Part shown: in pieces, positions 1-7,644 of the stretch | How the letters are laid out: the number at the start of each line of letters is the position of its first letter | Numbering within the stretch: the first letter of the stretch is position 1 | DNA from: Phycisphaerales bacterium | Lineage (GTDB): Bacteria; Planctomycetota; Phycisphaerae; Phycisphaerales; SM1A02 | NCBI GenBank assembly: GCA_020427695.1 | Contig: JAGQOG010000242.1 | Span: 1-32,658, forward strand | DNA length: 32,658 nt | Direction: 5' to 3' | The notes under the pieces: generated by a model | Database searches by the model: none | Told to the model about the DNA's origin: nothing | Seen by the model: only the letters and a program-made list of their open reading frames with translations | Position numbers and translations under genes: made by a program

Positions 1-2
1 AG

Positions 3-167
3 GGCACGGGCCCGGACCTGCGACCGCACGAGCTGCTCTATGTCGCGGACAACCGGACGGAGATGCTGTACATCTACGACATCGAGGACAACACCGCCGG
101 TCGCCGCGTGGTGCTGCGCGGCGGCGGCCCGCTCCCGAGCCTGTTCACGGTCGCCCGCGGTCGCTAG
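3..167 (+). CDS. 3' end of an unknown protein (partial)
   Basis: An open frame enters from the left edge and ends at TAG 165-167, giving 54 residues. It contains LLYVADNRTEMLYIYDIEDN, followed by a Gly/Arg/Leu-rich end. The codons end mostly in G or C like the neighbouring genes, so the frame looks coding. The aromatic/acidic stretch resembles the edge of a beta-rich domain, but I do not recognise the family. It stops 17 bases before deoC on the same strand and may share its transcript. The start lies outside the window. Confidence 0.6.
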   Translation, partial: GTGPDLRPHELLYVADNRTEMLYIYDIEDNTAGRRVVLRGGGPLPSLFTVARGR

Positions 168-184
168 GCGGAAGGTCGGACGGC

Positions 185-1108
185 ATGCCCCCTCATCCTG
201 TCGATGCGGTGATGGCCCACCAACGGGCCGAGTCGTTCACGCGCCGGTCGATCAAGACCGCTCTGAAGGACCGACTGCTGCGGCTTGCCGTATCGATGGT
301 GGACCTGACGACGCTCGAGGGAAAGGACTCCCCCGAGAAGGTGCGGGCACTCTGCCGCAAGGCGATTCACCCGCACGACCGGCCCGCCGATCCCCCCATT
401 CCATCGGTCGCTGCCGTGTGCGTATACCCGTCGCTGGTGCCGGTGGCGAAGTCGGCCCTGGCGGGATCGTCGGTTCGCGTCGCGTCGGTGGCCACGGGAT
501 TCCCCAGCGGCCAGTACCCTCTCGACGTGCGACTGCGCGATGTCTTCGAGGCGGTCGCGGCGGGGGCCGACGAGATCGACATGGTGATCAACCGCGGCGC
601 CTTCCTCGCGGGTCGATACGCCGAAGTGGCGGAGGAGATCCGCCAGGTGCGGGCGGCGTGCGGACCGGCCCACCTCAAGATCATTCTCGAAACGGGAGAG
701 CTCGAAACACTCGACAACGTGCGCCGCGCCAGCGACCTGGCGATCGAGGCCGCGTTCAGCGCGCCAGGCGCACCGCCCCCCGGCGACGGCGATGTGTTCA
801 TCAAGACCTCGACGGGAAAGGTCCAACCGGCCGCGACCATGCCGGTGACGCTGGTGATGCTCGAAGCCATTCGCGAACAATGGTTCGCCACCGGCGTGCG
901 GGTGGGCATGAAGCCCGCGGGCGGCATCCGTTCGGCGAAGAGCGCCCTGCACTATCTGGTCATGGTCCACGAAACGCTGGACGAGTCATGGCTCTCGCCG
1001 CGGCTGTTCCGTTTCGGTGCATCGTCGCTCCTGAACGACCTGTTGCGGCAGATCTTCAAGCGGGCGACGGGCCGCTACCAGTCAGCGGACGACTTCGCGG
1101 AAGCGTAG
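185..1108 (+). CDS. deoC: Deoxyribose-phosphate aldolase
   Basis: This 307-residue TIM-barrel class I aldolase should split 2-deoxyribose 5-phosphate into acetaldehyde and glyceraldehyde 3-phosphate in deoxynucleoside breakdown. The active-site motifs are intact: EIDMVIN (Asp132), FIKTSTGK with the Schiff-base Lys207, and GMKPAGGIR with the proton-relay Lys243. It is longer than the roughly 220-260 residues of short DeoC proteins, with an N-terminal extension of about 35 residues and a C-terminal tail, as in the long eukaryote- and actinobacteria-like subgroup. The ATG at 185 is the first good start; GAAGG at 171-175 is a weak ribosome site. Long DeoC proteins of this kind often sit beside two aldehyde dehydrogenase genes. 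Here those genes begin 4.9 kb away, beyond an apparent insertion. Confidence 0.93.
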   Translation: MPPHPVDAVMAHQRAESFTRRSIKTALKDRLLRLAVSMVDLTTLEGKDSPEKVRALCRKAIHPHDRPADPPIPSVAAVCVYPSLVPVAKSALAGSSVRVASVATGFPSGQYPLDVRLRDVFEAVAAGADEIDMVINRGAFLAGRYAEVAEEIRQVRAACGPAHLKIILETGELETLDNVRRASDLAIEAAFSAPGAPPPGDGDVFIKTSTGKVQPAATMPVTLVMLEAIREQWFATGVRVGMKPAGGIRSAKSALHYLVMVHETLDESWLSPRLFRFGASSLLNDLLRQIFKRATGRYQSADDFAEA

Positions 1109-1233
1109 GCGAGCGAGAAACGCGCCTTGCTTGGGTACCGATCCGGGAAGCAACCGGGCCTCGCGCGTGTCCTTCGCGGCGATCGGGTCCGCCGTCCCCC
1201 ATCGGGGCCGGATCGGCCCGACGGAGGACCAAC

Positions 1234-1758
1234 ATGACTCACGCCCGCCATTCGATCCCGATCCTGGCCGCCGCATTCGCGCTCGTCGCCTCGTCCACCA
1301 CGCGTGGAGGATCGTGCCCGCCGCCGCCCTCGGTGCATGTGTCCGGCACGATCAACACGTGCGACCCGAAGCCGCTTCCGCGGCGTGCGATCGTTCGCGG
1401 CACCGTCGATCTGAACGACCGCTCGGCGTTCCCGCGGCACGCGACGATCATCGTGACCGTGCGCGAACGCGACGCGTGGGGCCGATGCGCCGTGGTCTGC
1501 TCGCAACGGGTGGCGCCGCGCCGCGGCTGCTTGACCGCGCCGTTCGAACTCCAACTGTCGCCGGGCATGTGCCGCGAAGGGTGCACGTACGAAGTCGATG
1601 CGCGGCTGGATGGTCCCGGCATCACCTCGTGGAGCTGCCGCCCGGTCGGACTTCGTCACGGTTGGGGGCGCCACGGCGGCGAACAGCGCGTCGCCTTGAT
1701 GCTCGAACGGAACGTTCGATTCCGGGCGGAATGGTCGTTGCGTTGGTCGTCGCGCTAG
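1234..1758 (+). CDS. Secreted cysteine-rich YbaY/YscW-like protein
   Basis: This 174-residue protein starts at ATG 1234 behind a good ribosome site (GGAGG, 1223-1227). The N-terminus MTHARHSIPILAAAFALVAS looks like a Sec signal peptide. The mature part has the pattern of the YbaY/YscW beta-sandwich family: an opening 'V.GTV' strand, a 'FPRHATIIVTVRERD' strand, a 'PFELQL' strand and a 'YEVDARLDGPG' strand. It carries unusually many cysteines (about nine), which suggests disulfides in the periplasm or outside the cell. YbaY relatives are often lipoproteins; a cysteine follows the signal at 'RGGSC', but the lipobox is poor. Its stop overlaps that of the convergent gene in a shared CTAG at 1755-1758. 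The family call rests on pattern alone. Confidence 0.6.
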   Translation: MTHARHSIPILAAAFALVASSTTRGGSCPPPPSVHVSGTINTCDPKPLPRRAIVRGTVDLNDRSAFPRHATIIVTVRERDAWGRCAVVCSQRVAPRRGCLTAPFELQLSPGMCREGCTYEVDARLDGPGITSWSCRPVGLRHGWGRHGGEQRVALMLERNVRFRAEWSLRWSSR

Positions 1759-2255
1759 AACATCGCCCGCACGGCCGCGAGGATGCCAAGCACCGTGATC
1801 GACGCCACGATCGTGCGTCGGACGGACCAGCGGGCCTCCGGGCCATCGTTGGTCGGCGGCACGCTGGGGGCGGAATCGACGGCCGCGGGCGGCTCGAGGG
1901 TGTTCGAGCCAGGCGAGTCCGCTCTCGCGGACGCGGCACGTGCACCCGGAGGATTCGGCGCGTCCGGCCTCACGCTCAGGATCGTCGGAACGGCCACCAG
2001 TCGGCGCTGCTGCGGTGCCCGTCCACCCAGCAGCCGGTTGATGCGCTCGACCACTTCCGGCGTCAGGAGATCCCGATCGACCTGGTCCGTGGCCGGCTCG
2101 GGCGCCGCTGCGTCTGGTTCGGCCTTCGCCGAAAGCTCGAGCGGTCGAAAGGGAACACCCTTGACCGAGCGGCGAGCGCTTCGAGGAACTTGGGCGTGGT
2201 CACGCGGCATGCACGTCCGATTCGGGGCGAGGGAGACCGCCTCGGCCGGCATCAT
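1755..2255 (-). CDS. Proline/alanine-rich protein with C-terminal membrane anchor
   Basis: This minus-strand frame encodes up to 166 residues. The first two thirds are low complexity (Pro, Ala, Arg, acidic patches) with one plausible helical piece, DLLTPEVVERINRLLGG. The last 25 residues, from RRTIVASITVLGILAAVRAMF, form one hydrophobic span at the extreme C-terminus, as in a tail-anchored protein. The start is uncertain: ATG 2255 or ATG 2210, neither with a convincing ribosome site. It lies 49 bases downstream of the SOUL gene on the same strand, so co-transcription is likely. I do not recognise the family. In such GC-rich DNA a spurious open frame is possible, but the clean terminal membrane helix supports a real gene. 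Confidence 0.45.
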   Translation of the reverse strand: MMPAEAVSLAPNRTCMPRDHAQVPRSARRSVKGVPFRPLELSAKAEPDAAAPEPATDQVDRDLLTPEVVERINRLLGGRAPQQRRLVAVPTILSVRPDAPNPPGARAASARADSPGSNTLEPPAAVDSAPSVPPTNDGPEARWSVRRTIVASITVLGILAAVRAMF

Positions 2256-2304
2256 GCCGGCGAACCCGACGGGTCGTCAACCAAGGCCCGGCCGGTGGAC
2301 AACC

Positions 2305-3069
2305 TTACCGTTGCCGGATCGGCAGATGGGCTTCGGACCACTTGTTCCGATTCGCCACGTACGGGCCGTTGTAGTAGAAGGCACGAGGGTCGCCGGCGAC
2401 CTCCCACTCGGGATGGTCGGCCAGCCAGGCCTGAAGCTGCTCGATGCCGCGACTGACCTGGGCCTCGCCGTAGGGGCCTCTCATGCCGATCGCCAGCACG
2501 GTGACCGGCTCCGTATCCACCACCCGCACGTTGCCGTCGTCGCCCGTCGGACCGAGATCCGGCGACCGGTAGAGGAACGACATGACCCACGGCCCGGACC
2601 TTCCCTCCGCGCCGCCGGCGGCTGGACCTTGGCCGTTGACGCTCCACCCCGGGTAGTCCATCTCGACGGGTGAGGTCATGGCGATGTCACGACTCTTGAT
2701 GTGCTGGAAGAGCGGCCAGAAACCGCCGTTGCGGCCGCGATCGGAGTTGCCGGACCCACGGAACTCGGCCCGCCGCACCGAGGGGTAGTGCTTGATCTCG
2801 ATGGCCCCGGCGGGCGTCGGGGCGGGATAGCCTTCGGGCAGCGGTGCCTCGACCACCATGTCGCCACACACCCAGTTGTCACCCTTCCGCTGGGGCTGGG
2901 TTTCCAGGTCGCCCCCAACCCGCTGTGAGGAGGCCTCGGCGGCCGGGGGGGTCGCCGGCTCGGACGCGGGGGTGCCGTTCGCAGCGCCCCGGTTGGCATC
3001 GGCGCTGCCATCCGGGGCGATCCCGACCAGGCAAGTCGTGAGAACGGCGGCGACAAGGGACAGGGCCAT
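2305..3069 (-). CDS. SOUL-family heme-binding protein, exported
   Basis: This is a 254-residue protein from ATG 3069, chosen because GGAGG lies 5 bases upstream (3075-3079) and the protein then begins with a signal peptide, MALSLVAAVLTTCLVGIA. A Pro/Ala linker of about 60 residues follows, then a SOUL/HBP domain. Family features include 'IEIKHYPSVRRAEF' at the first strands, 'GFWPLFQHIKSRDIAMTSPVEM' (the SOUL hallmark F..L..YI....IAMT.PV), 'VMSFLYRS' and 'VLAIGMRGPYGEAQV'. SOUL proteins bind tetrapyrrole; bacterial roles are poorly known. The ORF upstream of 3069 runs through short tandem repeats and is unlikely to be translated. It is the first gene of a probable two-gene unit with the tail-anchored protein. 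Confidence 0.82.
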   Translation of the reverse strand: MALSLVAAVLTTCLVGIAPDGSADANRGAANGTPASEPATPPAAEASSQRVGGDLETQPQRKGDNWVCGDMVVEAPLPEGYPAPTPAGAIEIKHYPSVRRAEFRGSGNSDRGRNGGFWPLFQHIKSRDIAMTSPVEMDYPGWSVNGQGPAAGGAEGRSGPWVMSFLYRSPDLGPTGDDGNVRVVDTEPVTVLAIGMRGPYGEAQVSRGIEQLQAWLADHPEWEVAGDPRAFYYNGPYVANRNKWSEAHLPIRQR

Positions 3070-3195
3070 GGGAGCCTCCAAGGGGGCCGGCGAGGGTGCG
3101 AGACGAGCGGTCTCCCACGGCTTCGCCTGCATTCGCCGATCGGAGCCAGGAAATCGGCGACTGCCTGAAGACCCGCACCGGCGGGTCGGAGCTTC

Positions 3196-3237
3196 CGCAA
3201 GACGGCCATGCATGCTCGCAAGACGGCCATGCATGCT
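3196..3237. repeat. 21-bp tandem duplication
   Basis: Two perfect head-to-tail copies of a 21-base unit beginning CGCAAGACGGCCATGCATGC lie at 3196-3216 and 3217-3237. They sit in the roughly 300-bp gap (3070-3366) between the SOUL and ankyrin genes. No gene or terminator was found in that gap apart from these repeats and the ribosome site of the SOUL gene. Confidence 0.85.
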
Positions 3238-3256
3238 CGAGGCCGTCCCTTCGCCG

Positions 3257-3288
3257 CGCGCATGACGGCCACGCGCGCATGACGGCCA
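3257..3288. repeat. 17-bp-period tandem repeat related to the 21-bp unit
   Basis: The 15-mer CGCGCATGACGGCCA occurs at 3257-3271 and again at 3274-3288, a period of 17 bases. It shares the ACGGCCA core with the 21-bp repeat just to the left, so the whole patch looks like one decaying family. A third, looser copy (GGCATGTTCGG) follows. Confidence 0.7.
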
Positions 3289-3366
3289 GGCATGTTCGGG
3301 GTCGGTCCCGCACCGGCAGCTGACCGCACGCGGCGTCGGGGTGCCCCGGACAAATCTGGTGCGTCG

Positions 3367-4395
3367 TCAGGACTCTGCCGCCACTTCGTGCTCCGCCCCA
3401 TCCGTGGGTGCGCTCGCTGGCGAAACCCTCTCGAAGAACTCCTTCAGACCGGCTTCGTAGGTCCGACGGCGGCTCGCGGCGATGTCGGCGGCGGTCCTTC
3501 CGGCTCTGTTTCGAAGGTCGAGTCGCGCTCCGCGCTCAACGAGAAGCTCCGCAGCACGAAGCAGGCCCGAGTCGGCCGCGGCCATCAGCGGCGTATCGCC
3601 GGAATCGTCCTGGGCATCGATCTCGGCACCGGCGTCGAGCAATGCCACGATCATCGCTTCGACTTCGCGCGGCGCGGCCCGGGCGTCCCAACCGGCAGCC
3701 GTGTGGAGCGCGGTGTGACCTCCATCGTCGCGGGCAGTCACATCGGCGCCGAGGGCGATCAGACGGCTCACGACGGGCGGATGGAGGTTGCCGACGGCGA
3801 TCATGATCGGCGTGCGGCCGAGCCAGTTGCGAGCCTCGATGTCGGCGCCGAGCTCGACCAGGCGCGAGGTGCACGCCGGGTCGGAGGACAGGTGCAGCGC
3901 CGTCTGGCCCAACTCGCTGGCCTCGTTCGGATCGGCTCCGGCGGCAGCCACATCGCTCACGATCTCGACGTGACCGCCGACGGCCGCCCACATGAGGGCA
4001 GACCGATGGGACTCGTTGTCGCTCGCGAGTGACGCACCGGCCTGGACGAGCGCGGCAGCGCATGCTCGGTGGCCGTAGAGCGCGGCAAGGTGGAGCGGCG
4101 ACTTCCCAACGTCGACGCTTCGATTCGTTGCCGGGAGATCGATCCTCGCCCCCGCGGTCAGAAGCCGCTGAGCGATGCCCAGATGGCCTTCGCGGGCGGC
4201 CAGGTGGAGCGCGGTCCGGCCATCGTCGCTCAGCGCATCGACATCCACGCCGCGTTCGATCTGGTCGGCGACCGCGGCGACATCTCCATCGCGTGCCGCC
4301 TGGCGCAGGGCCTCGGGGTCGGCACCCGAGCATCCGGTGCCAAGGACGACCGCCGGGATCGCCACGATCGCCATGATCACACGGAGAGGCCACAT
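3367..4395 (-). CDS. Ankyrin-repeat protein, exported, possibly a lipoprotein
   Basis: This 342-residue protein has an N-terminal hydrophobic signal, MWPLRVIMAIVAIPAVVLGTGC; the cysteine could be lipidated, although the preceding residues (GTG) are a poor lipobox. About eight ankyrin repeats follow from residue 25 to about 320, seen as recurring 'G.T.LH.AA..GH......L...GA' units such as GRTALHLAAREGH, GKSPLHLAALYGH, GQTALHLSS, GRTPIMIAVGN, GHTALHTAAG and GDTPLMAAADSG. The sixth repeat carries an insertion (AGWDARAAPREVE). Ankyrin arrays bind other proteins; no partner is visible here. The start at 4395 is fixed by the N-terminal signal and by a TAGACT hexamer ending 6 bases before it. Confidence 0.9.
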   Translation of the reverse strand: MWPLRVIMAIVAIPAVVLGTGCSGADPEALRQAARDGDVAAVADQIERGVDVDALSDDGRTALHLAAREGHLGIAQRLLTAGARIDLPATNRSVDVGKSPLHLAALYGHRACAAALVQAGASLASDNESHRSALMWAAVGGHVEIVSDVAAAGADPNEASELGQTALHLSSDPACTSRLVELGADIEARNWLGRTPIMIAVGNLHPPVVSRLIALGADVTARDDGGHTALHTAAGWDARAAPREVEAMIVALLDAGAEIDAQDDSGDTPLMAAADSGLLRAAELLVERGARLDLRNRAGRTAADIAASRRRTYEAGLKEFFERVSPASAPTDGAEHEVAAES

Positions 4396-4401
4396 GTCCG
4401 C

Positions 4402-4407
4402 AGTCTA
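4402..4407 (-). promoter_or_regulatory. Probable -10 element of the ankyrin gene
   Basis: TAGACT on the minus strand, separated by 6 bases from ATG 4395. It fits the TAnnnT-plus-short-gap pattern seen at several genes here and predicts a leaderless or nearly leaderless mRNA. The stretch from 4408 to 4670 holds no gene I can support. Confidence 0.45.
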
Positions 4408-4670
4408 CTACTGACAGTCAACGGTCACGGTGGTCCGATGCGTCGTTCCGAGTGCCGTCCAGGCCCGCTCCCGGCCGTCCCGTTGTTGGGCGACGGGCGT
4501 GCCTATTCCAGCGTGGGCAGTGCGGCATGTTGCGGGATCAGGAGACCGCGTGGTCACGCTCCCGACGGAGCGTCGAACGGGAGCACTGTCGCCGCAGAAC
4601 CGGGGCCTCGGTGCGGCAGTGACGGTCCGAACCCGGAGCACCCGATCGGATCTCCTTCGGCCAATCGTCC

Positions 4671-5849
4671 CTAGCGCGTGAACCCCAGCAGCTCGATGCC
4701 TGCTCTGGCGCGCTTCAACTCGCTCGCTGGCACGGCTTCGATTCCCGCAGCAATCGCATACCTCTTCTCACCGGGATAGAACACGACAATCCGTTCGAGC
4801 CCGAGATCGGCCTGCGCACTCCGAAGCGACGGCGTCATCGTGGGGGCGTCCGATCGCTTGATCTCGACCCCCGCACGCCGACCGTTCTTGACGAGCAGGA
4901 GACCGAGCTCGGCGCCCTGGTGGGTCGCCCAGAAGGAGCACTCGTCAGGCTCGACCCCGTTGATGAGGTCCTCGATGATCCAGCCTTCCCAGGAGGCGCC
5001 CACCTTGGGGTGCCGCAGCAGCGACGCGCGGTTCGTGACCCCAAGCAGCGCGTGGAGAAGTCCGCTGTCGCGAACGTAGACCTTCGGCGACTTCACCTGT
5101 CTCTTGGCGATGTTCGCGAACCACGGTTGAAGTTGGCGCACGAGGAAGAGGTCGCTGAGCAGATCCAGGTACCGTCGCGCCGTAGACTCGCCGACTCCGA
5201 GTGCGCGAGAGAACTGCGCGGCGTTCCAGATCTGACCATGCCAGTGCGCGAGCATGGACCAGAATCGCAGCAGGCCCTGAGCCGGGATCGAGATCCCGAG
5301 CTGCGGCACATCGCGTGCCAGGTAGGTCCGAACGAAATTCCGCCGCCACGCGAGACTGTCCGTAGCCGACCGGGCAAGGTACGAACGTGGGAAGCCGCCT
5401 CGCTCCCAATGACGACTCACAACATTTCCCCGTCCGCGACGGGCGACCTCCTCCAGCGTGAACCCGCCAAGGACAATCGTCTCGATCCGGCCCGCCAGCG
5501 ACTCGCCGGTCTGTCGCAGCAACGATGGCGACGCGCTCCCAAGCACGAGGAACCTCGCCGGCGTTCGCGGCCTGTCCGCCAGCACGCGCAGGATCGGAAA
5601 CAGATCTGGCCGGTGCTGCACCTCGTCGATCACGACGAGGCCCCGCAGAGAACGAAGAGCGACCATCGGCTGCTCAAGTCGTGCGAGGTCCGCTGGATCC
5701 TCCAGGTCGAAGTAGGCGTCGCTGGAGGGATCCACGACCGCTCGCGCGAGGGTGGACTTGCCGCACTGCCGCGCTCCGACCAGGGCGACCACTGGCGCTC
5801 GCTTCAGGGCGGCCTTCAGGCTCGCGGTCGCATGTGATCGAGGGATCAT
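4671..5849 (-). CDS. AAA ATPase with DUF4143 (PD-(D/E)XK-like) domain
   Basis: This 392-residue protein has an N-terminal ATPase domain (AAA_14 type): Walker A GARQCGKST at 25-33, Walker B LVVIDEVQH at 71-79, and a sensor-like LVLGSAS at 101-107. A winged-helix-like segment (about 205-240) follows. A C-terminal DUF4143 domain includes E288 in SWEGWIIEDLI, GAELGLLL and GVEIKRSD (E329, K331), as in restriction-endonuclease-fold proteins. The cellular role of this family is not established. The start at 5849 begins the typical MIPR motif; the upstream in-frame codons run through the inverted repeat at 5862-5904 and are unlikely to be used. Hand-counted lines give 53-60% GC, against about 70% in neighbours, suggesting recent acquisition. 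Confidence 0.9.
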   Translation of the reverse strand: MIPRSHATASLKAALKRAPVVALVGARQCGKSTLARAVVDPSSDAYFDLEDPADLARLEQPMVALRSLRGLVVIDEVQHRPDLFPILRVLADRPRTPARFLVLGSASPSLLRQTGESLAGRIETIVLGGFTLEEVARRGRGNVVSRHWERGGFPRSYLARSATDSLAWRRNFVRTYLARDVPQLGISIPAQGLLRFWSMLAHWHGQIWNAAQFSRALGVGESTARRYLDLLSDLFLVRQLQPWFANIAKRQVKSPKVYVRDSGLLHALLGVTNRASLLRHPKVGASWEGWIIEDLINGVEPDECSFWATHQGAELGLLLVKNGRRAGVEIKRSDAPTMTPSLRSAQADLGLERIVVFYPGEKRYAIAAGIEAVPASELKRARAGIELLGFTR

Positions 5850-5858
5850 GGGTGGCGG

Positions 5859-5864
5859 AGTATA
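5859..5864 (-). promoter_or_regulatory. Probable -10 element of the DUF4143 ATPase gene
   Basis: TATACT on the minus strand, 9 bases before ATG 5849. Its first half overlaps the end of the 43-bp inverted repeat, so anything bound to the repeat would cover the promoter. Confidence 0.5.
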
Positions 5865-5904
5865 CCATGAAAATCCACCATGCGATGGTGGATTTTCATG
5901 GTAT
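5862..5904. repeat. Perfect 20-bp inverted repeat with 3-base centre
   Basis: Bases 5862-5881 are exactly complementary to 5885-5904, with GCG between. The arms contain AAAATCCACCAT, a strikingly AT-rich word in this DNA. The structure could be a palindromic operator, a DNA hairpin, or a hairpin in RNA. Its -10-proximal end overlaps the ATPase promoter. It has no U-tract, so it is not a typical terminator. No second copy was found in the window. Confidence 0.95.
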
Positions 5905-6015
5905 CTCCAGACGGCATCTCGCTTGCACCCACTCCGTCGCAGGCCATCCGTCGTCCGACGACCCATACCACCCAAGACGCGCCCAAGTCGGACACGCACA
6001 CCCGAGGCCGTCCGG

Positions 6016-6021
6016 TATCCT
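6016..6021 (+). promoter_or_regulatory. Probable -10 element of the aldehyde dehydrogenase gene
   Basis: TATCCT ends 9 bases before ATG 6031. The same hexamer occurs at a near-identical distance before yggS and lgt. Confidence 0.45.
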
Positions 6022-6030
6022 CTTCAGGTC

Positions 6031-7608
6031 ATGGGCACCAGTGACGCCAAGGCGACTGCGGCCGGTTCCGTCGGGGCCGCAGGATCGACGCCCGGCTGGG
6101 CGTACAGCCCGGCGCCGGAGACCACCGCCGTCGCCATCGCCGATCGATATGGGCTCTTCATCGACGGGGCCTTCGTGGCCCCGCGCAGCCGGCGGTTCTT
6201 CGAGACCGTGAATCCGGCCACCGAGGCGCCCCTAGCGCGCGTTGGGGATGCCGGCGCGGCCGATGTGGACGCCGCCGTTTCGGCGGCTCGACGTGCCTTG
6301 CCGAGGTGGTCGCGCCTGCGGCCATCCGAGCGGGCCGCCTACCTCTTCCGGATCGCCCGGCGCATCCAGGAGCGGGCCCGCGAGTTGGCCGTGCTCGAGA
6401 CGATGGATGGCGGCAAGCCCATCAAGGAGAGCCGCGACTTCGACATCCCGCTTGCCGCGCAGCACTTCTTCTACCACGCGGGCTGGTGCGACAAGCTGCG
6501 GTACGCGTTCCACGGCGAAACACCTCGGCCCGTCGGGGTCTGCGGCCAGATCATCCCGTGGAATTTCCCTTTGCTGATGGCCGCTTGGAAGCTGGCGCCG
6601 GCCCTCGCCTGCGGCAACACCTGCGTCCTCAAGCCCGCCGAGACCACGCCGCTCACGGCCCTGCGCTTGGCTGAGATCCTCGACGAGGTCGGCTTGCCAC
6701 CCGGGGTGGTCAACATCGTGACCGGCGGCCCGGAGACAGGTCGCCATCTCTCGCTGCACCCAAACGTTGACAAGATCGCCTTCACGGGCTCCACGGAGGT
6801 GGGCAAGGCGATCGCCGCCGCGTGCGCCGGCACGCCCAAGCGGCTCACGCTCGAACTGGGCGGAAAGAGCCCGAACATCGTGTTCGCCGACGCGGCACTC
6901 GACCAGGCGGTCGAGGGCGTGGTGTCGGCGATCTGGTTCAACCAGGGCCACGTCTGCTGCGCGGGATCGCGCCTGATCGTGGAGGAGTCGATCCTGGACG
7001 CGTTCATCCGGCGACTCGAACACCGGATGGCCTCGCTCCGCCTCGGCGATCCCCTCGACAAGAACACCGACGTCGGCGCCATCAACTCCCGAGCCCAACT
7101 CGACCGCATCGAGCACTTCCTGACTTGCGGCGAGCGCGAAGGTGCCCGGCGCCACGAGGTGAACGGCTCCGCCCTCCCGACGCGGGGATACTGGTGCCGC
7201 CCCTGCTTCTTCACCGGCGTGCAGCCGAGCCACGCGATCGCGCGGGAGGAGATCTTCGGACCGGTGCTTGCCGTGATGAGCTTCCGCACGCTCGACGAGG
7301 CCGTGCAGCGGGCGAACAACACGCCATACGGGCTGAGCGCCGGCGTGTGGACCGACAAGGGCTCGAAGGCCTTCGAGGTGGCGCGTCGGCTCGAAGCGGG
7401 GGTGGTCTGGTGCAACACCTTCAACCGCTTCGATCCGTCGAGTCCGTTCGGCGGCTACAAGGAGTCGGGCTTTGGCCGCGAAGGCGGGCTCTCCGGGCTT
7501 CGAGCGTACGTGCGCACCGATCGGAGCCCGGCGCGGAGCCCGGCCGCGCGCACCACGAAGTCGCCCGGCAACAACCCGTCCAAGCGCTCCCGACGCGGGC
7601 GAGCCTGA
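6031..7608 (+). CDS. Aldehyde dehydrogenase (NAD-dependent)
   Basis: This 525-residue ALDH superfamily enzyme oxidises an aldehyde to an acid. The catalytic set is complete: PWNFP with Asn178, LELGGKSP with Glu275, and GHVCCAGSR with nucleophile Cys309 by alignment to ALDH2 (GQCCCAGSR). The NAD-binding FTGSTEVGK (251-259) and the EEIFGPV motif are also present. About 35 residues precede the usual ALDH start and a basic, serine/proline-rich tail of about 30 residues follows, so it is slightly long. ATG 6031 is chosen over further upstream codons because it follows a TATCCT element and excludes the ATPase promoter region. A partner ALDH-like gene starts 36 bases after it. With DeoC in the same neighbourhood, acetaldehyde oxidation is a reasonable substrate guess, but that is inference. 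Confidence 0.93.
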   Translation: MGTSDAKATAAGSVGAAGSTPGWAYSPAPETTAVAIADRYGLFIDGAFVAPRSRRFFETVNPATEAPLARVGDAGAADVDAAVSAARRALPRWSRLRPSERAAYLFRIARRIQERARELAVLETMDGGKPIKESRDFDIPLAAQHFFYHAGWCDKLRYAFHGETPRPVGVCGQIIPWNFPLLMAAWKLAPALACGNTCVLKPAETTPLTALRLAEILDEVGLPPGVVNIVTGGPETGRHLSLHPNVDKIAFTGSTEVGKAIAAACAGTPKRLTLELGGKSPNIVFADAALDQAVEGVVSAIWFNQGHVCCAGSRLIVEESILDAFIRRLEHRMASLRLGDPLDKNTDVGAINSRAQLDRIEHFLTCGEREGARRHEVNGSALPTRGYWCRPCFFTGVQPSHAIAREEIFGPVLAVMSFRTLDEAVQRANNTPYGLSAGVWTDKGSKAFEVARRLEAGVVWCNTFNRFDPSSPFGGYKESGFGREGGLSGLRAYVRTDRSPARSPAARTTKSPGNNPSKRSRRGRA

Positions 7609-7644
7609 GCCCGCGTGATCGAAGGATCACCGAACCCGTCACCG

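Noticed and set aside
3196-3288. CRISPR array
   Set aside because: Units are head to tail without spacers, only two copies per period, and no cas gene is present.
4408-4641. 77-residue minus-strand frame between the ankyrin and ATPase genes
   Set aside because: It has no ribosome site, its composition is Arg/Thr/Pro-rich without structure, and its end overlaps the ankyrin promoter.
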